Shown here: piece after piece, positions 19,406 to 28,407 of the stretch | How the letters are laid out: every line of letters begins with the position of its first letter | Numbering within the stretch: position 1 is the stretch's first letter | Assembly (NCBI RefSeq): GCF_021117295.1 | Contig: NZ_CP088247.1 | Span: 792,501-856,500 of the forward strand | Origin: Methylorubrum sp. B1-46 | GTDB lineage: Bacteria > Pseudomonadota > Alphaproteobacteria > Rhizobiales > Beijerinckiaceae | Reading direction: 5' to 3' | DNA: 64,000 bases | The notes under the pieces: model-generated | What the model saw: the letters and a program-made list of their open reading frames with translations, nothing else | Database searches by the model: none | Told to the model about the DNA's origin: nothing | Made by a program: the position numbers and the translations under genes

Positions 19406-19684
19406 TCGACGCGCGAAGGAAATGCACACGCGCGCGCGGACGTCTCCGCGGAGGCGCTCCAGGCCCGTCGTCAACCGATCAGGCGAGCGCGGGGGCGCCC
19501 CGTCCGCGCGGGTGAAAGCGGCCGTCCCCAGATTCGCCGCTTTTTCACGCTTCCTGCCGTGCCATCATGCGGAAGCCGCCCGCGACCGAGCGCCGACCCT
19601 TGCCGGTCATGCGGAGGACAATCGGCGCGCATATCCCCTGCAGCGGGCCGGCCCGCATCGTCGGCCGGCGGAGCTTATCGAACC

Positions 19685-20338
19685 GTGATCCGCTTCGAGA
19701 ACGTCACCAAGGTCTATTCCACCTACGGGCGGCGGCGCACCATCCTCGACCGGGTGAACTTCACCCTGAAGCCCGGCATCAGCTACGGCATCATGGGGAT
19801 CAACGGGGCCGGCAAATCGACCACGATGAAGCTCATCGCCGGCGTCGAAGAGCCGACCCGAGGCCGCATTTCCCGCGGCCTTCGCGTCTCGTGGCCGCTC
19901 GGCTTCGCCGGCGGCTTCAACTACAAGATGACGGGCCGGGATAACGTCATCTTCGTCGCCCGCATTTACGGGGAAGATCCGCGCCGCGTGCTCGAATTCG
20001 TGGAGGATTTCTCCGAACTCGGCAGCTATCTGAACATGCCGGTCAGCACCTATTCCTCCGGCATGGGCTCCCGCCTCGCCTTCGGGATGAGCATGGCGAT
20101 CCCGTTCGACACCTACCTCATCGACGAAACGCTGTCGGTGGGCGACGCGCGCTTTCAGAAGCGCTGCGCCGACGTGTTCAACAAAAGGCGCGAGACCGCC
20201 GACGTGATCCTGATCTCCCACAGCATGGAGCAGATCCGCGAGTATTGCAGCCAAGCCCTGATCCTGATCAACGGGCAGGCCGTGGTCTACGACGACGTCG
20301 ACGAGGCGATCACGGCCTATCGCCGCCTGAACAGTTGA
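19685..20338 (+). CDS. kpsT: Capsular polysaccharide export ABC transporter ATPase (KpsT-like)
   Basis: The GTG at 19685 gives MIRFENVTKVY, the usual start of KpsT/CtrD ATPases; 217 aa matches the family length. Walker A is GINGAGKST (about 38-46), the signature is YSSGMGSRLAFG, and Walker B ends TYLIDETLSVGD, all intact. The WPLGFAGGFNYKMTGRDN segment is specific for the polysaccharide-export subfamily. It powers export of a capsule-type polysaccharide through an inner-membrane permease (KpsM), which is not in this window. The next gene encodes the matching KpsE-like protein, so the pair probably forms one operon. There is a 279-bp gene-free stretch upstream that should hold the promoter. 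Confidence 0.88.
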   Translation: MIRFENVTKVYSTYGRRRTILDRVNFTLKPGISYGIMGINGAGKSTTMKLIAGVEEPTRGRISRGLRVSWPLGFAGGFNYKMTGRDNVIFVARIYGEDPRRVLEFVEDFSELGSYLNMPVSTYSSGMGSRLAFGMSMAIPFDTYLIDETLSVGDARFQKRCADVFNKRRETADVILISHSMEQIREYCSQALILINGQAVVYDDVDEAITAYRRLNS

Positions 20339-20482
20339 GGAATCGCTCGGCCTCGCCTCGGCCGGTCTCGTTGGCTCGGACACGCTTTCGCCGCGAGGGC
20401 AGGCCAGAGACCGATGCGTGCGAACTGCCGCGGCGCCCTGCCGCCGCGCAGCGGATCGCTGGGGCGTGCGAGCACCGACACC

Positions 20483-21727
20483 ATGAGCACCGAGATCACC
20501 AATCCGGGCAGCGCCCCGCTGACCACCGCCGATCGCTCGACCGCTGTCGCGGAATCGCTCAAGCGCTTCGCCCGCATCGCGCGGCAGTCGGACCACAAGA
20601 AGGGCATTCGCGCCTACCAGACGCATATCCGGCGCGATCCCTGGATCCCCGCCCTCTTCCTGGCCCTGTTCCTGCTGCCGACGCTCGTCACCGCCGGCTA
20701 CTTCTATCTCATCGCCTCGGACCGCTTCGTCACCGAGGCGCGCTTCGCTCTGCGGCCGGCGCTCGGCAACGTCGACAAGGTGCAGAACGAAGAGACCGGC
20801 AACAACAGCTCGATGTCCAAGCAGATGGTCGCTCAGGACACGCTCATCACGACGAGCTACATCGCCAGTCGGCAGATGGTCGAGGCCATGGAGCGGCAGA
20901 TGCCGCTGCGGGAAATGTTCTCGCGCGACGGCATCGACTACTTCTCGCGCTTCGATGCAGACGAGCCGATCGAGAAGTTCATGCGCTACTGGCATAAGCG
21001 CGTGTCGACCAAGGTCGAATCCAATGGTGGCATCATCACCCTGTATGTCGCCGCCTTCGACCCGGAGGAATCCTACCGGCTCGCCCGCGCCCTGATGGAC
21101 GAGAGCGAGCGCACGGTGAACGAACTCAGCGTGAGGGCCCGCAATGCCGCCCTGGCCGAGAGCACGCGCGAACTCAAGAATGCCGAGGCGCGCCTGCACG
21201 CCGTGCAGCGCGCCATGCGTGACCTGCGCAACCGCGCCGGTGTGCTGGATGCGCAGGCGGTCAGCAAAAACAATCTCACGGTCATCGCGGAGCTACGCAA
21301 GAAGCGCATCGATCTCTCGATTCAGCTCAACCAGAGCCTGCGCGATCTCGCGCCCGAGCGGCGCCAGATCCAGGACCTGAAGGCGCAGATCCAGGACCTC
21401 GACGACAACATCGAGAAGATCGAACGGCAGATGACCAGCACCGATCCGGAGCAGCGGCGCCTGCTGTCGGAGGCGATGACGGAGTTCGAGGGGCTGGAGA
21501 ACGAGCGCAAGAATGCGCTGCTCTATTACAACAAGGTGCTCGCCGCGAGCGAGCAGGCGCGCATCATCGCCAACCGCCAGATCGAGTTCTTCACGCCGGT
21601 GGTGAACCCGGTGGTCCCGGTCTCGGCGATCGAGCCGCGCCGGCACCTCATCACCAGCATCGTCGCGCTGGTGGCGATGGCGGTGTTCGGCCTCAGCGTT
21701 TTGATCCGGAAATATCTCTACAGCTGA
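20483..21727 (+). CDS. kpsE: Capsule polysaccharide export inner-membrane protein (KpsE/CtrB-like)
   Basis: The 414-aa product from ATG 20483 has two transmembrane helices, one at about 60-80 (WIPALFLALFLLPTLVTAGY) and one at the C-terminus (LITSIVALVAMAVFGLSVL). A large periplasmic part lies between them, with a long coiled coil (ELKNAEARLHAVQRAMRDL, then LKAQIQDLDDNIEKIERQM). This layout and FVTEARFALRP near the first helix match the KpsE/CtrB/VexD family, which bridges the ABC transporter and the outer-membrane export channel. A longer start at 20414 is possible. It follows kpsT by about 140 bp. No kpsM, kpsD or synthesis genes are nearby. Confidence 0.87.
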   Translation: MSTEITNPGSAPLTTADRSTAVAESLKRFARIARQSDHKKGIRAYQTHIRRDPWIPALFLALFLLPTLVTAGYFYLIASDRFVTEARFALRPALGNVDKVQNEETGNNSSMSKQMVAQDTLITTSYIASRQMVEAMERQMPLREMFSRDGIDYFSRFDADEPIEKFMRYWHKRVSTKVESNGGIITLYVAAFDPEESYRLARALMDESERTVNELSVRARNAALAESTRELKNAEARLHAVQRAMRDLRNRAGVLDAQAVSKNNLTVIAELRKKRIDLSIQLNQSLRDLAPERRQIQDLKAQIQDLDDNIEKIERQMTSTDPEQRRLLSEAMTEFEGLENERKNALLYYNKVLAASEQARIIANRQIEFFTPVVNPVVPVSAIEPRRHLITSIVALVAMAVFGLSVLIRKYLYS

Positions 21728-21739
21728 TCGCCCCGCTTC

Positions 21740-21820
21740 AGAGTGCCTCACAAAACTCCCGCTCACTGACCGTTCTCACTCTGGCGAGGACAGCGCGGCG
21801 GGAGTTTTGTGAGAGACACT
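21740..21820 (+). repeat. 81-bp palindromic repeat, copy 1
   Basis: This copy starts AGAGTGCCTCACAAAACTCC and ends GGAGTTTTGTGAGAGACACT, so the ends form an inverted repeat of about 20 bp around a variable centre. It lies between the converging kpsE and the stress-protein gene. Its last base is the first base of the stop codon of the minus-strand gene. Copies 2 and 3 are at 22575 and 35087, in the same orientation. Confidence 0.9.
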
Positions 21821-22524
21821 CAGGCGATCTCGCTCGGCGGACGCCGGGTCGGGTGCGGCGCCGTGGGATCGGCCGGCGTGGCCCGCTCCGGCATCAGGGC
21901 CGGCTCGGGCTCCGGTGCGGGCGTTCCGGTCGCGGCGGGCGCCCCCGCGGTGCCGCCGGTCCATCCTTGCGCCCGCCAGCCCTCGGCGCGCTCATCGAGA
22001 TCGATGGCCCCGCCGCGCTGCATCAGTGCGATGACACGGTCGGCAATCTCGCCATCCGCTCGCACGGTGACCAAAGTCCCGCCACGGCGGATCCCTTCGG
22101 CGTAGGTCTCGGCATCGGCCCCGCTCAGGCCCGCGCCGGTCAGGGCACCGATCAGCCCGCCCGCGGCCGCTCCGACACCGGCCCCCGACAGGGTCGCGAC
22201 GAGCCATCCCGCCGCGATTACCGGACCGGCTCCGGGAATCGCGAGGAGGCCGAGGCTCGCAAGCAGCCCGGTGCCGCCGCCGAGCACGGTGCCGACGGTG
22301 GCACCCGCGCCCGCCCCTTCCGCCGCCGAACTCTCGTGCCCGCCGGATACGGCCGTCGGCTCACCAGTCGACGGGGTCGATACCGCGCCCGCCGTCCGAT
22401 CGGCGGCGTTTAGGGACACGATGCCGATATCCGTCTGCGGCACGCCCGCCGCCTCGATGCGGTCGATGACGCGGGCGGCGTCTTCCTGGCTGTCGAACAG
22501 GGCGGTGACGGCGCGTGCGGCCAT
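21820..22524 (-). CDS. YflT/general stress protein 17M-like domain protein with glycine-rich hydrophobic core
   Basis: The 234-aa product starts MAARAVTALFDSQEDAARVI, then IDRIEAAGVPQTDIGIVSLN. This matches the small alpha/beta domain found in YflT/Gsp17M-type stress proteins. A Ser/Ala/Gly-rich stretch and a long glycine-zipper-like hydrophobic segment follow (about residues 75-145, including LLASLGLLAIPGAGPVIAAG). A second short alpha/beta unit with YAEGIRRGGTLVTVRADGE completes the protein before a Pro/Ala tail. The glycine-rich part may insert in or lie on membranes. In relatives such proteins are induced by general stress. The gene ends exactly at repeat copy 1 and begins near repeat copy 2. 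Confidence 0.7.
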   Translation of the reverse strand: MAARAVTALFDSQEDAARVIDRIEAAGVPQTDIGIVSLNAADRTAGAVSTPSTGEPTAVSGGHESSAAEGAGAGATVGTVLGGGTGLLASLGLLAIPGAGPVIAAGWLVATLSGAGVGAAAGGLIGALTGAGLSGADAETYAEGIRRGGTLVTVRADGEIADRVIALMQRGGAIDLDERAEGWRAQGWTGGTAGAPAATGTPAPEPEPALMPERATPADPTAPHPTRRPPSEIA

Positions 22525-22574
22525 GATCGTTCCTCTCGTTTGTCTCTAGCGTCGGCCGTTGCAACCGGCGCTTT

Positions 22575-22654
22575 AGAGTGCCTCACAAAACTCCCGATCA
22601 CCGTCCGTTCTCGCTCTGTAGACGACTGAGCAGCGGGGGTTTTGTGAGAGACAC
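22575..22654 (+). repeat. 80-bp palindromic repeat, copy 2
   Basis: It starts AGAGTGCCTCACAAAACTCC and ends GGGTTTTGTGAGAGACAC, directly before the TAG stop (22655-22657, minus strand) of the next gene. The right arm has a GGGGG variant and the centre differs most. It sits between two minus-strand genes, so it may end transcription of the PepSY-like gene. Confidence 0.9.
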
Positions 22655-22963
22655 CTACTCAGCGGCGACTTCGCCGCGATAATCCATGCCGACGCTCAGC
22701 GTGCGACCGGCATGCTGGGCCCGCCCGCGCCAGATGCCCTGACCGTCGAGATGCAGGTCGGCGACTTCGGGAAATCCCATCTCGGCAAGTCGGGCCCGCA
22801 CCTGCGCGGCGGTGAAGCTGTTGGCACCGGGCTCGAGCCGCTGGCCCACCGCTCCGTGCGCCCGCTCCGCCGGGGCGAGCGCCGGAGAAACGGGCTCCGA
22901 TGCCGCCAGGGCCGAGCCCGGCACCGCGAGGGCGAGGAAGAGAAGCGGAAGGGCGCGCATCAT
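22655..22963 (-). CDS. Small secreted PepSY-like protein
   Basis: The 102-aa product has a signal peptide (LPLLFLALAVPGSALAA). A single small domain follows: SFTAAQVRARLAEMGFPEV is a helix leading into DLHLDGQGIWRGRAQHAGR and a final strand (LSVGMDYRGEV). This is the helix plus beta-hairpin layout of PepSY domains, which are thought to inhibit or bind periplasmic proteases or to sense the envelope. The protein should be in the periplasm. The gene is transcribed away from flhA, and the region upstream is shared with the flhA promoter. Its stop touches the palindromic repeat copy 2. Confidence 0.65.
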   Translation of the reverse strand: MMRALPLLFLALAVPGSALAASEPVSPALAPAERAHGAVGQRLEPGANSFTAAQVRARLAEMGFPEVADLHLDGQGIWRGRAQHAGRTLSVGMDYRGEVAAE

Positions 22964-23064
22964 CAGGACGGGTCACCGGGCTCGTCGGCGGGGTCCGGAG
23001 CCGAGCGCCGGACCGATTGCCTGACCAAACCCCGTGGCCGATCGAGGTTCCGCGCGCTCCGGCG

Positions 23065-23080
23065 TTAACGCCTCGCTAAC
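23065..23080 (+). promoter_or_regulatory. CtrA-type binding box upstream of flhA
   Basis: The sequence TTAA, seven bases, CTAAC lies 75-90 bp before flhA. The known CtrA consensus is TTAA-N7-TTAA(C), so there is one mismatch. Flagellar class II genes are classic CtrA targets in Caulobacter and relatives, and ctrA itself is in this window. Confidence 0.5.
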
Positions 23081-23154
23081 CCTGAACCCGGCAAATCCTG
23101 CCGGGTGCGGTCGCGCGGGTGGGCCGCGCGATTCGTCTTCGGGGATTCGGCGCG

Positions 23155-25299
23155 ATGAGCGAAGCGGCCAAGGCCGTTCCAGCGGGAGCAGGCGGGCTCG
23201 GCGGCTTCGCGGCGCTGCGTATGCCGGACCGGTCGAGCCTGCAGGCTCTGTCGAAGCGCTCGGACCTGTTCTTCGCCACCGCGGTGATGGGCATCCTCGT
23301 GGTGCTGATCTTCCCGCTGCCGGCGTTCCTGCTCGACCTGCTGCTCGCCGTCTCGATCATCCTCTCCGTGCTGATCATGATGACGGGGCTGTTCATCGAC
23401 AACCCGCTCGAATTCACGGTCTTCCCGACGCTCCTCTTGGTCGCGACGCTGCTGCGGCTGGCGCTCAACCTCGCCTCGACCCGGCTGATCCTCGGCCATG
23501 GCCACGAGGGCACGGCGGCGGCCGGCCACGTCATCGAGGCCTTCGGGCACTTCGTGATGGGCGGCAACTTCGTGATCGGGATCATCGTCTTCGCGATCCT
23601 GATCATCGTGAACTTCGTCGTCATCACCAAGGGCTCGGGCCGCATCGCCGAAGTGGCGGCCCGCTTCACCCTCGACGCCATGCCCGGCAAGCAGATGGCC
23701 ATCGACGCCGACCTCTCGGCCGGGCTCATCGACGAGAAGGTGGCCAAGGCCCGGCGCTCGGCGTTGGAGGAGGAATCCTCGTTCTTCGGCGCCATGGACG
23801 GCGCCTCGAAATTCGTGCGCGGCGACGCGGTGGCCGCGCTCCTCATCACCTTCATCAACGTGGTCGGCGGCATCATCATCGGCGTCGCCCAACAGGGGCT
23901 CGGCTTCGCCGAGGCCGCCAAGACCTACACCCTGCTCACCATCGGCGACGGGTTGGCCTCTCAGGTCCCGGCCCTGATCGTCTCGACGGCCGCCGGCATC
24001 CTCGTCTCGAAGGCCGGTGTGAAGGGCTCGGCCGACAAGGCCCTCGGCAAGCAGATGGCGAACTACCCCAAGGCCCTCGGCATGTCGGCCGGCGTCATGT
24101 TCCTGATCGCCCTCCTGCCCGGCATGCCGATGTTGCCCTTCCTCGCGCTCGGCGGTGCCTCCGGCTACGCCGCGTGGCGCATCGCCAAGACGCAGCGCGA
24201 GAACCCGCCCACGCCGGCCGAGGGCACGCCCGGCGCCGCTGCCGCCGCCGGCGCGGTGCCTGCGGAGGAGACCGTCACCGACCTGCTCAAGCTCGACGAC
24301 CTCAAGCTGGAGATGGGCTACGCGTTGCTGGCCCTCGTCAACGGCGAGGGCCAGGACCGGCTCACGGACCAGATCAAGGCCCTGCGCCGGCAGCTCGCCT
24401 CGGAGCTCGGCATCGTGATGCCCTCGGTGCGCATCCTCGACAACGTGAGCCTCGAAGCCAACACCTACGTGGTGCGAGTGAAGGAAATCGAGGCAGGCAC
24501 CGGCCAAGTCTTCCCCGGCCAGTTCATGGCGATGGACCCGATGGGCGGGCAGGTGCAGCTTCCCGGCCAGCACCTCTTGGAGCCGACCTTCGGCCTGCCG
24601 GCGACCTGGGTCGATGCGGGCCTGCGGGATCAGGCCCAGCTCAAGGGCTACACCGTGGTCGATGCGGCCACCGTGATCTCGACCCACCTGACCGAACTGA
24701 TCAAGGCTCACGTCTCGGAACTGCTCAACCACGTCGAGGTGCAGAAGCTCCTGCGCGAACTGCCCAAGGAGCACACCGAACTCCTCAAGGAAGTGGTGCC
24801 CGCGCAGATCGCCACCACCGGCATCCAGCGGGTGCTGCAATTGCTGTTGGCGGAACGAGTCTCGGTGCGCGACCTCGGCTCCATCGTCGAGGGCATCGCC
24901 GAGGTCGCGGGCCACCTGAAGAATCCGCGCGACATCGTCGAGCATGTCCGCGCCCGCCTCGGCCGGCAGATCTGCGCACAGTACCAGGGACCGGACGGAA
25001 CGCTGCCGATCATCACCCTGTCGCCGGCCTGGGAGCAGGCCTTCCTCGAATCGATCGTCGGCGAGCGCGAGGAACGCTACCTCGCGATGCAACCCTCGAA
25101 GCTCACCGAATTCGTCAACACGGTGCGCGACCGCTTCGAGCAGGCGGCGCGGATGGGCGAGATGCCGGTACTCGTCACCTCGGTCCAGGCCCGACCGTTC
25201 GTTCGCTCGATCATTGAGCGATTCCGCCGCGAGACCCCGGTGATGAGCCAGGCGGAGATTCATTCCCGCGCCCGCTTGCGGACGGTCGGCTCCGTGTGA
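23155..25299 (+). CDS. flhA: Flagellar export apparatus membrane protein FlhA
   Basis: The 714-aa product is a full-length FlhA, the export-gate subunit that binds late flagellar substrates and their chaperones. The N-terminal half holds about eight membrane helices, beginning LFFATAVMGILVVLIFPLPA. The family signature is present in order: RLALNLASTRLIL, GNFVIGIIVFAILI and FTLDAMPGKQMAIDADLSAG. The cytoplasmic domain contains VRDLGSIVEGIAEVAGHLKN. The ATG at 23155 is selected since the product then starts as in relatives and the CtrA-type box lies just upstream. The gene stands apart from the fliI-fliJ pair 2.6 kb away. A strong hairpin follows at 25372. Confidence 0.96.
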   Translation: MSEAAKAVPAGAGGLGGFAALRMPDRSSLQALSKRSDLFFATAVMGILVVLIFPLPAFLLDLLLAVSIILSVLIMMTGLFIDNPLEFTVFPTLLLVATLLRLALNLASTRLILGHGHEGTAAAGHVIEAFGHFVMGGNFVIGIIVFAILIIVNFVVITKGSGRIAEVAARFTLDAMPGKQMAIDADLSAGLIDEKVAKARRSALEEESSFFGAMDGASKFVRGDAVAALLITFINVVGGIIIGVAQQGLGFAEAAKTYTLLTIGDGLASQVPALIVSTAAGILVSKAGVKGSADKALGKQMANYPKALGMSAGVMFLIALLPGMPMLPFLALGGASGYAAWRIAKTQRENPPTPAEGTPGAAAAAGAVPAEETVTDLLKLDDLKLEMGYALLALVNGEGQDRLTDQIKALRRQLASELGIVMPSVRILDNVSLEANTYVVRVKEIEAGTGQVFPGQFMAMDPMGGQVQLPGQHLLEPTFGLPATWVDAGLRDQAQLKGYTVVDAATVISTHLTELIKAHVSELLNHVEVQKLLRELPKEHTELLKEVVPAQIATTGIQRVLQLLLAERVSVRDLGSIVEGIAEVAGHLKNPRDIVEHVRARLGRQICAQYQGPDGTLPIITLSPAWEQAFLESIVGEREERYLAMQPSKLTEFVNTVRDRFEQAARMGEMPVLVTSVQARPFVRSIIERFRRETPVMSQAEIHSRARLRTVGSV

Positions 25300-25371
25300 C
25301 GGCGTGAGGTCGGACTGAACGCCGGCTCCAAATCGGGAGATGACGAAAGCCGTCTCGAGGTGGTGCCGCAT

Positions 25372-25422
25372 GCAAAAGAGCCGAGCCCACCCTTCAGCAA
25401 AGGGCGGGCTCGGCTCTTTTGC
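25372..25422. terminator. Strong bidirectional hairpin terminator after flhA
   Basis: Arms GCAAAAGAGCCGAGCCC and GGGCTCGGCTCTTTTGC pair perfectly around a short centre. An A-run precedes the stem and a T-run ends it, so it can stop transcription from both flhA (plus strand) and the small minus-strand gene at 25501. Confidence 0.85.
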
Positions 25423-25500
25423 GTTGATTTGTTCTCGGAGAGCGGGATCGAGCATCCTGCCTTCGAACGCAGCGAAGGTTCGCCTTCGCTCAACGGCAGG

Positions 25501-25641
25501 TCAAGCGTGCCCCTCGATAGCACGCAGAACGGCAACCATCTCGTCGGCCTGCGAACGCGTGAGCCCGCGGCTGATGATCGTGCCGTTGCGGCAGATCGAG
25601 CAGGTGCCGTCCTCGGCAACCCGTATCTTGATCGAGGCCAT
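25501..25641 (-). CDS. Small hypothetical protein (46 aa)
   Basis: The product reads MASIKIRVAEDGTCSICRNG followed by TIISRGLTRSQADEMVAVL and a short tail. It has a beta strand, a CxxC pair and a C-terminal helix, a compact layout that could bind metal or be a regulatory microprotein. The ATG at 25641 is chosen over 25650 because GGATGG lies a few bases upstream. It lies between two terminator-like hairpins (25372 and 25812), so it has its own transcription unit. The family is not recognised, but composition and codon use along its length look coding. Confidence 0.55.
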   Translation of the reverse strand: MASIKIRVAEDGTCSICRNGTIISRGLTRSQADEMVAVLRAIEGHA

Positions 25642-25811
25642 GATATCCATCCGGGGGCAAGACGCCCCCAATCCGGCGAAGCTTAACCGTTCCTGAAAGG
25701 GCGGCAAGCCCGCGTGTCCCGCTCATCCACTGAGGCGGCGTGACGTAGGGATTCGCCCTTCGTACGTCACTGCGACAAAGTGCGCATGGAAGTCGGACCT
25801 ATGAAACGCGA

Positions 25812-25841
25812 ACGGCGACCGCCCCGAAAGGCGATCGCCGT
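25812..25841 (-). terminator. Hairpin downstream of the YbhN-like gene
   Basis: ACGGCGACCGCC and GGCGATCGCCGT form an imperfect stem around CCGAAA, 24 bp past the stop of the minus-strand gene that ends at 25865. No clear T-run follows, so it may be a weak or Rho-assisted terminator. Confidence 0.45.
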
Positions 25842-25864
25842 CCACATCTGTCGAGAAGGGTCGA

Positions 25865-26917
25865 TCAGACCGCCTTCTTCTCCAGCCGCTCCTCGATGAC
25901 GTGGTTGTCGAGGCCCGGCGCCACCAGCGGCGGCTCCGGTGGCGTCTTGGCATCCTTGCCGAGCGCGTTCGAGAGGCGCGAGCGCTCGAACAAAAGCACC
26001 ACGACGATCGCCACGGCAAAGGGGATGAGCAGGTAGAAAAGGCGGAAGATCAGCACCGCGGCCAGCACCGGGGCCTTCTCGGCATCGGTCTGGAGCTGCA
26101 TGGCGGTGAAGAACACGAGTTCGAACACACCGAGGCCGCCCGGCGCATGCGAGGCCAGAGCGACCGAGAACGAGGCGAGGAAGATGCCGAGCACCGCGAT
26201 GAAGCCGGGATTCAGGGCATCCGGCAGGGCGAAGTAGATGATGCCGGCGGCACCGAGCAGCTCGAGCGGCGCCGCGATGAGCTGGCGCACCATGATGCCG
26301 GGGCGGGGATACTCGACCTTGAAGTTGCGGATCGTCAGCGGTCGGAAGCGCAGCACCGAACCGATGACGTAGAGCGCGACGAAGGCGAGCAGACCGAAGC
26401 CGACGAGCCGGGAGGTCGCGGGGTTGGTGAGCGCGGCGGGCAGAAGGTTGTCGAGCCGGGACAGCAGGCCCGGATCGTAGACCAGCACGAAGCCACCGAG
26501 CAGGATCGTGCCGAGACCGAAGGTGAAGGAGCAGAGCGCCACCAGCACGGCGACCTGCGCCGCCGAAAGCCCCTTCGAGGTGTAGGCCCGGTAACGAACC
26601 AGGGCGCCGGAGAAGACCGAGGCGCCGATATTGTGGGACAGCGCGTAGGTCGTGAACGAGCACACCGAAACGAACAGCCACGAGATGTGGCGTACGCCCA
26701 GATGCAGCAGCGCGATCCGGTCGTACCAAGCGAGCGCGGCGTAGGCGACGAGCGTGGAGATGGCCGCAAGCAGGAAGTGGTGGAGCGGGATGGCGGCGAA
26801 GGCTGCCTCGATGCTCGCCCAGGATAGGGTCTTCAACTCACCCCAGAGCAGGTAGCAGGATACCGCCACCGCGGCGAGGCCGACCAGGCCCCAGACGATT
26901 TCACTGACTTTTTTCAT
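25865..26917 (-). CDS. YbhN/lysylphosphatidylglycerol synthase-type transmembrane protein
   Basis: The 350-aa product has about eight transmembrane helices, including VWGLVGLAAVAVSCYLLW and VAVLVALCSFTFGLGTILLG. It also has motifs of the UPF0104/AglD-MprF flippase domain: HNIGASVFSGALVRYRAY near residue 100 and SHAPGGLGVFELVFF near residue 258. It has only the membrane domain and lacks the MprF catalytic domain, so it is more likely a lipid-handling or flippase-like protein than a synthase. Its ATG is followed by MKKVSEIVWG. It is a single gene with an imperfect hairpin downstream. No linked lipid genes help define the substrate. Confidence 0.82.
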   Translation of the reverse strand: MKKVSEIVWGLVGLAAVAVSCYLLWGELKTLSWASIEAAFAAIPLHHFLLAAISTLVAYAALAWYDRIALLHLGVRHISWLFVSVCSFTTYALSHNIGASVFSGALVRYRAYTSKGLSAAQVAVLVALCSFTFGLGTILLGGFVLVYDPGLLSRLDNLLPAALTNPATSRLVGFGLLAFVALYVIGSVLRFRPLTIRNFKVEYPRPGIMVRQLIAAPLELLGAAGIIYFALPDALNPGFIAVLGIFLASFSVALASHAPGGLGVFELVFFTAMQLQTDAEKAPVLAAVLIFRLFYLLIPFAVAIVVVLLFERSRLSNALGKDAKTPPEPPLVAPGLDNHVIEERLEKKAV

Positions 26918-27154
26918 GGATGCCGGCCGCCTCTCTCGGGAGCGGTCTCTCCTGCGCTACGACCGCGCGCGCCGCAAGCGGAACCGGAGCCACCGTCTCG
27001 ATGGGACCGGGTCTTGCCGGCCGATCATGACGGTTTCATGCCGAAGAAAGCGGGCGGATGCGGATTCCGTGCGGCCGGCAGGGGCGAGGCGCACGCTGCT
27101 CATTTTCGCATCGTCTTCTTCCGAAAGCCGATGAGCAGCCTTCGAGACGATGCG

Positions 27155-27691
27155 CTAGCGCGGCCGCGTGACCTGATCGATGTAGGCGGCATCGGATCGG
27201 CTCGGCTCGGGAACACTCACACGGTCCCGGTTGCTGCCGGGCCGGCCTTTGATCGAGCCGGGAATGGGGCCCGCGGCATCGATGAGACTTTCGTCGGTAA
27301 TCAGGCCCGGCCGCAGTGCGCCGCTCCGCGGCCCCGGTGCCAAGCGCTGTCCCTCGTAGAGATTGATGCAGTCGCGAAGGGCGATCGGATCCCGGATGAA
27401 GGTGCAGTCATTCACGTTCGGAACGGGTGCCGCGCCGTTGGGAGTGATGAGGTTCTGCGCAACCACGACACGCGAACCAGGCGATGCGCCGAACACATCG
27501 ACCCGATAGCCCATTCCGTCCGGCGTGATCACGTTCCGGGTCGCTGCCGTTGGTGACGCGTCACCCGCAGCGGACACGATCGCCTGAGAGCCGCTGCCAT
27601 CCAGAGCGATCACGTTCTGCGCCGACGCAGCCGTGGGCGCGAGGCCGGCGACGAGTGCCACGAGCAAGATCTTGGTTCCGGACTGCAGCAT
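27155..27691 (-). CDS. Secreted hypothetical protein
   Basis: The 178-aa product starts with a signal peptide (KILLVALVAGLAPTAASAQ). The mature part contains three similar short motifs: QNVIALDGSGSQ, RNVITPDGMGY and QNLITPNGAAP. These spaced (R/Q)N(V/L)I-x-x-(D/N)G units suggest a small repeat. A disulfide candidate is formed by NDCTFIRDP and LRDCINLYEGQ. The C-terminal part is Pro/Gly/Arg-rich and probably disordered. A short AGG lies near the start as a ribosome-binding site. Probably periplasmic; function unknown. Confidence 0.6.
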   Translation of the reverse strand: MLQSGTKILLVALVAGLAPTAASAQNVIALDGSGSQAIVSAAGDASPTAATRNVITPDGMGYRVDVFGASPGSRVVVAQNLITPNGAAPVPNVNDCTFIRDPIALRDCINLYEGQRLAPGPRSGALRPGLITDESLIDAAGPIPGSIKGRPGSNRDRVSVPEPSRSDAAYIDQVTRPR

Positions 27692-27910
27692 CTCGCACCT
27701 ATGAAGAAGCGGAGCGCGCGAGATCGCGGCCCAATGCCAGCTACATAGGTTAGAACTTTACTTCCGCTTCCCGGTTCCCCATGCCTCGACACCGTCAGGA
27801 GTCGGCCGGCATGCCGACTCACTCCCAGGGGCGTCCGCGGGGTTGCGAACAGGTGCCGCGGCGGCGGCGTCATGGGCCGCCGACGCTGTCACCGAACCGG
27901 CCGGCGACGG

Positions 27911-28315
27911 TCAGGCCCGCGCCCGCAGTCCGATCGCGTCCATCTCCGCTTGCTCGCGGGCGGCCTCGGCCGCGCGCTCGGCGGAGCGCTCACGATCCTC
28001 CAGAATCTCGACCTTCTTCAATTCCTCGAACGCCTCGCCGAGCTCGGCCTTGGCCTCGGCGAGCTGACCCTCCAGGGCGGCGGCCGACTGGCGCATGTTG
28101 TCCCGGCGGCCTGTCGCGGCGCGGGCATAGGTCGGGTAGGCGAAATGGGCCGGGTCGGAGATGCCGGCGCGGGCCTCCTCCTGGGCGACCTCGCGGTCGA
28201 GCTCGGCCGCCATGCGGTTGAAGTCGGCCATCATCATCTCGATCTGGGCGACCCGGCGGCGCTTCTCGTCCACCTGGAACCGACGCAGCCGGATCAGCGT
28301 GTCACGCGATTTCAT
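27911..28315 (-). CDS. fliJ: Flagellar export protein FliJ
   Basis: The 134-aa product begins MKSRDTLIRLRRFQVDEKRR, the usual start for alphaproteobacterial FliJ. It is one long antiparallel coiled coil (EMMMADFNRMAAELDREVAQE, shown in part, and later AAREQAEMDAIGLRARA). FliJ forms the stalk inside the FliI ATPase ring and connects to FlhA, which is also encoded in this window. The ATG at 28315 is chosen because the longer upstream frame is not protein-like. It lies 92 bp downstream of fliI, so the two are probably one transcript. Confidence 0.85.
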   Translation of the reverse strand: MKSRDTLIRLRRFQVDEKRRRVAQIEMMMADFNRMAAELDREVAQEEARAGISDPAHFAYPTYARAATGRRDNMRQSAAALEGQLAEAKAELGEAFEELKKVEILEDRERSAERAAEAAREQAEMDAIGLRARA

Positions 28316-28407
28316 GTCGGGCCATCCACTCCACGCTACGCTGGAAAGCGGCCCGATCGGTGACGTGGTCCTTCCGGACCACGACCCGACGCGCTTTCGA
28401 AGCCGCC

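Noticed and set aside
23065..25455. Long minus-strand frame opposite flhA
   Set aside because: It is the complement of flhA codons; His/Asp/Glu-rich sequence is typical for such a shadow.
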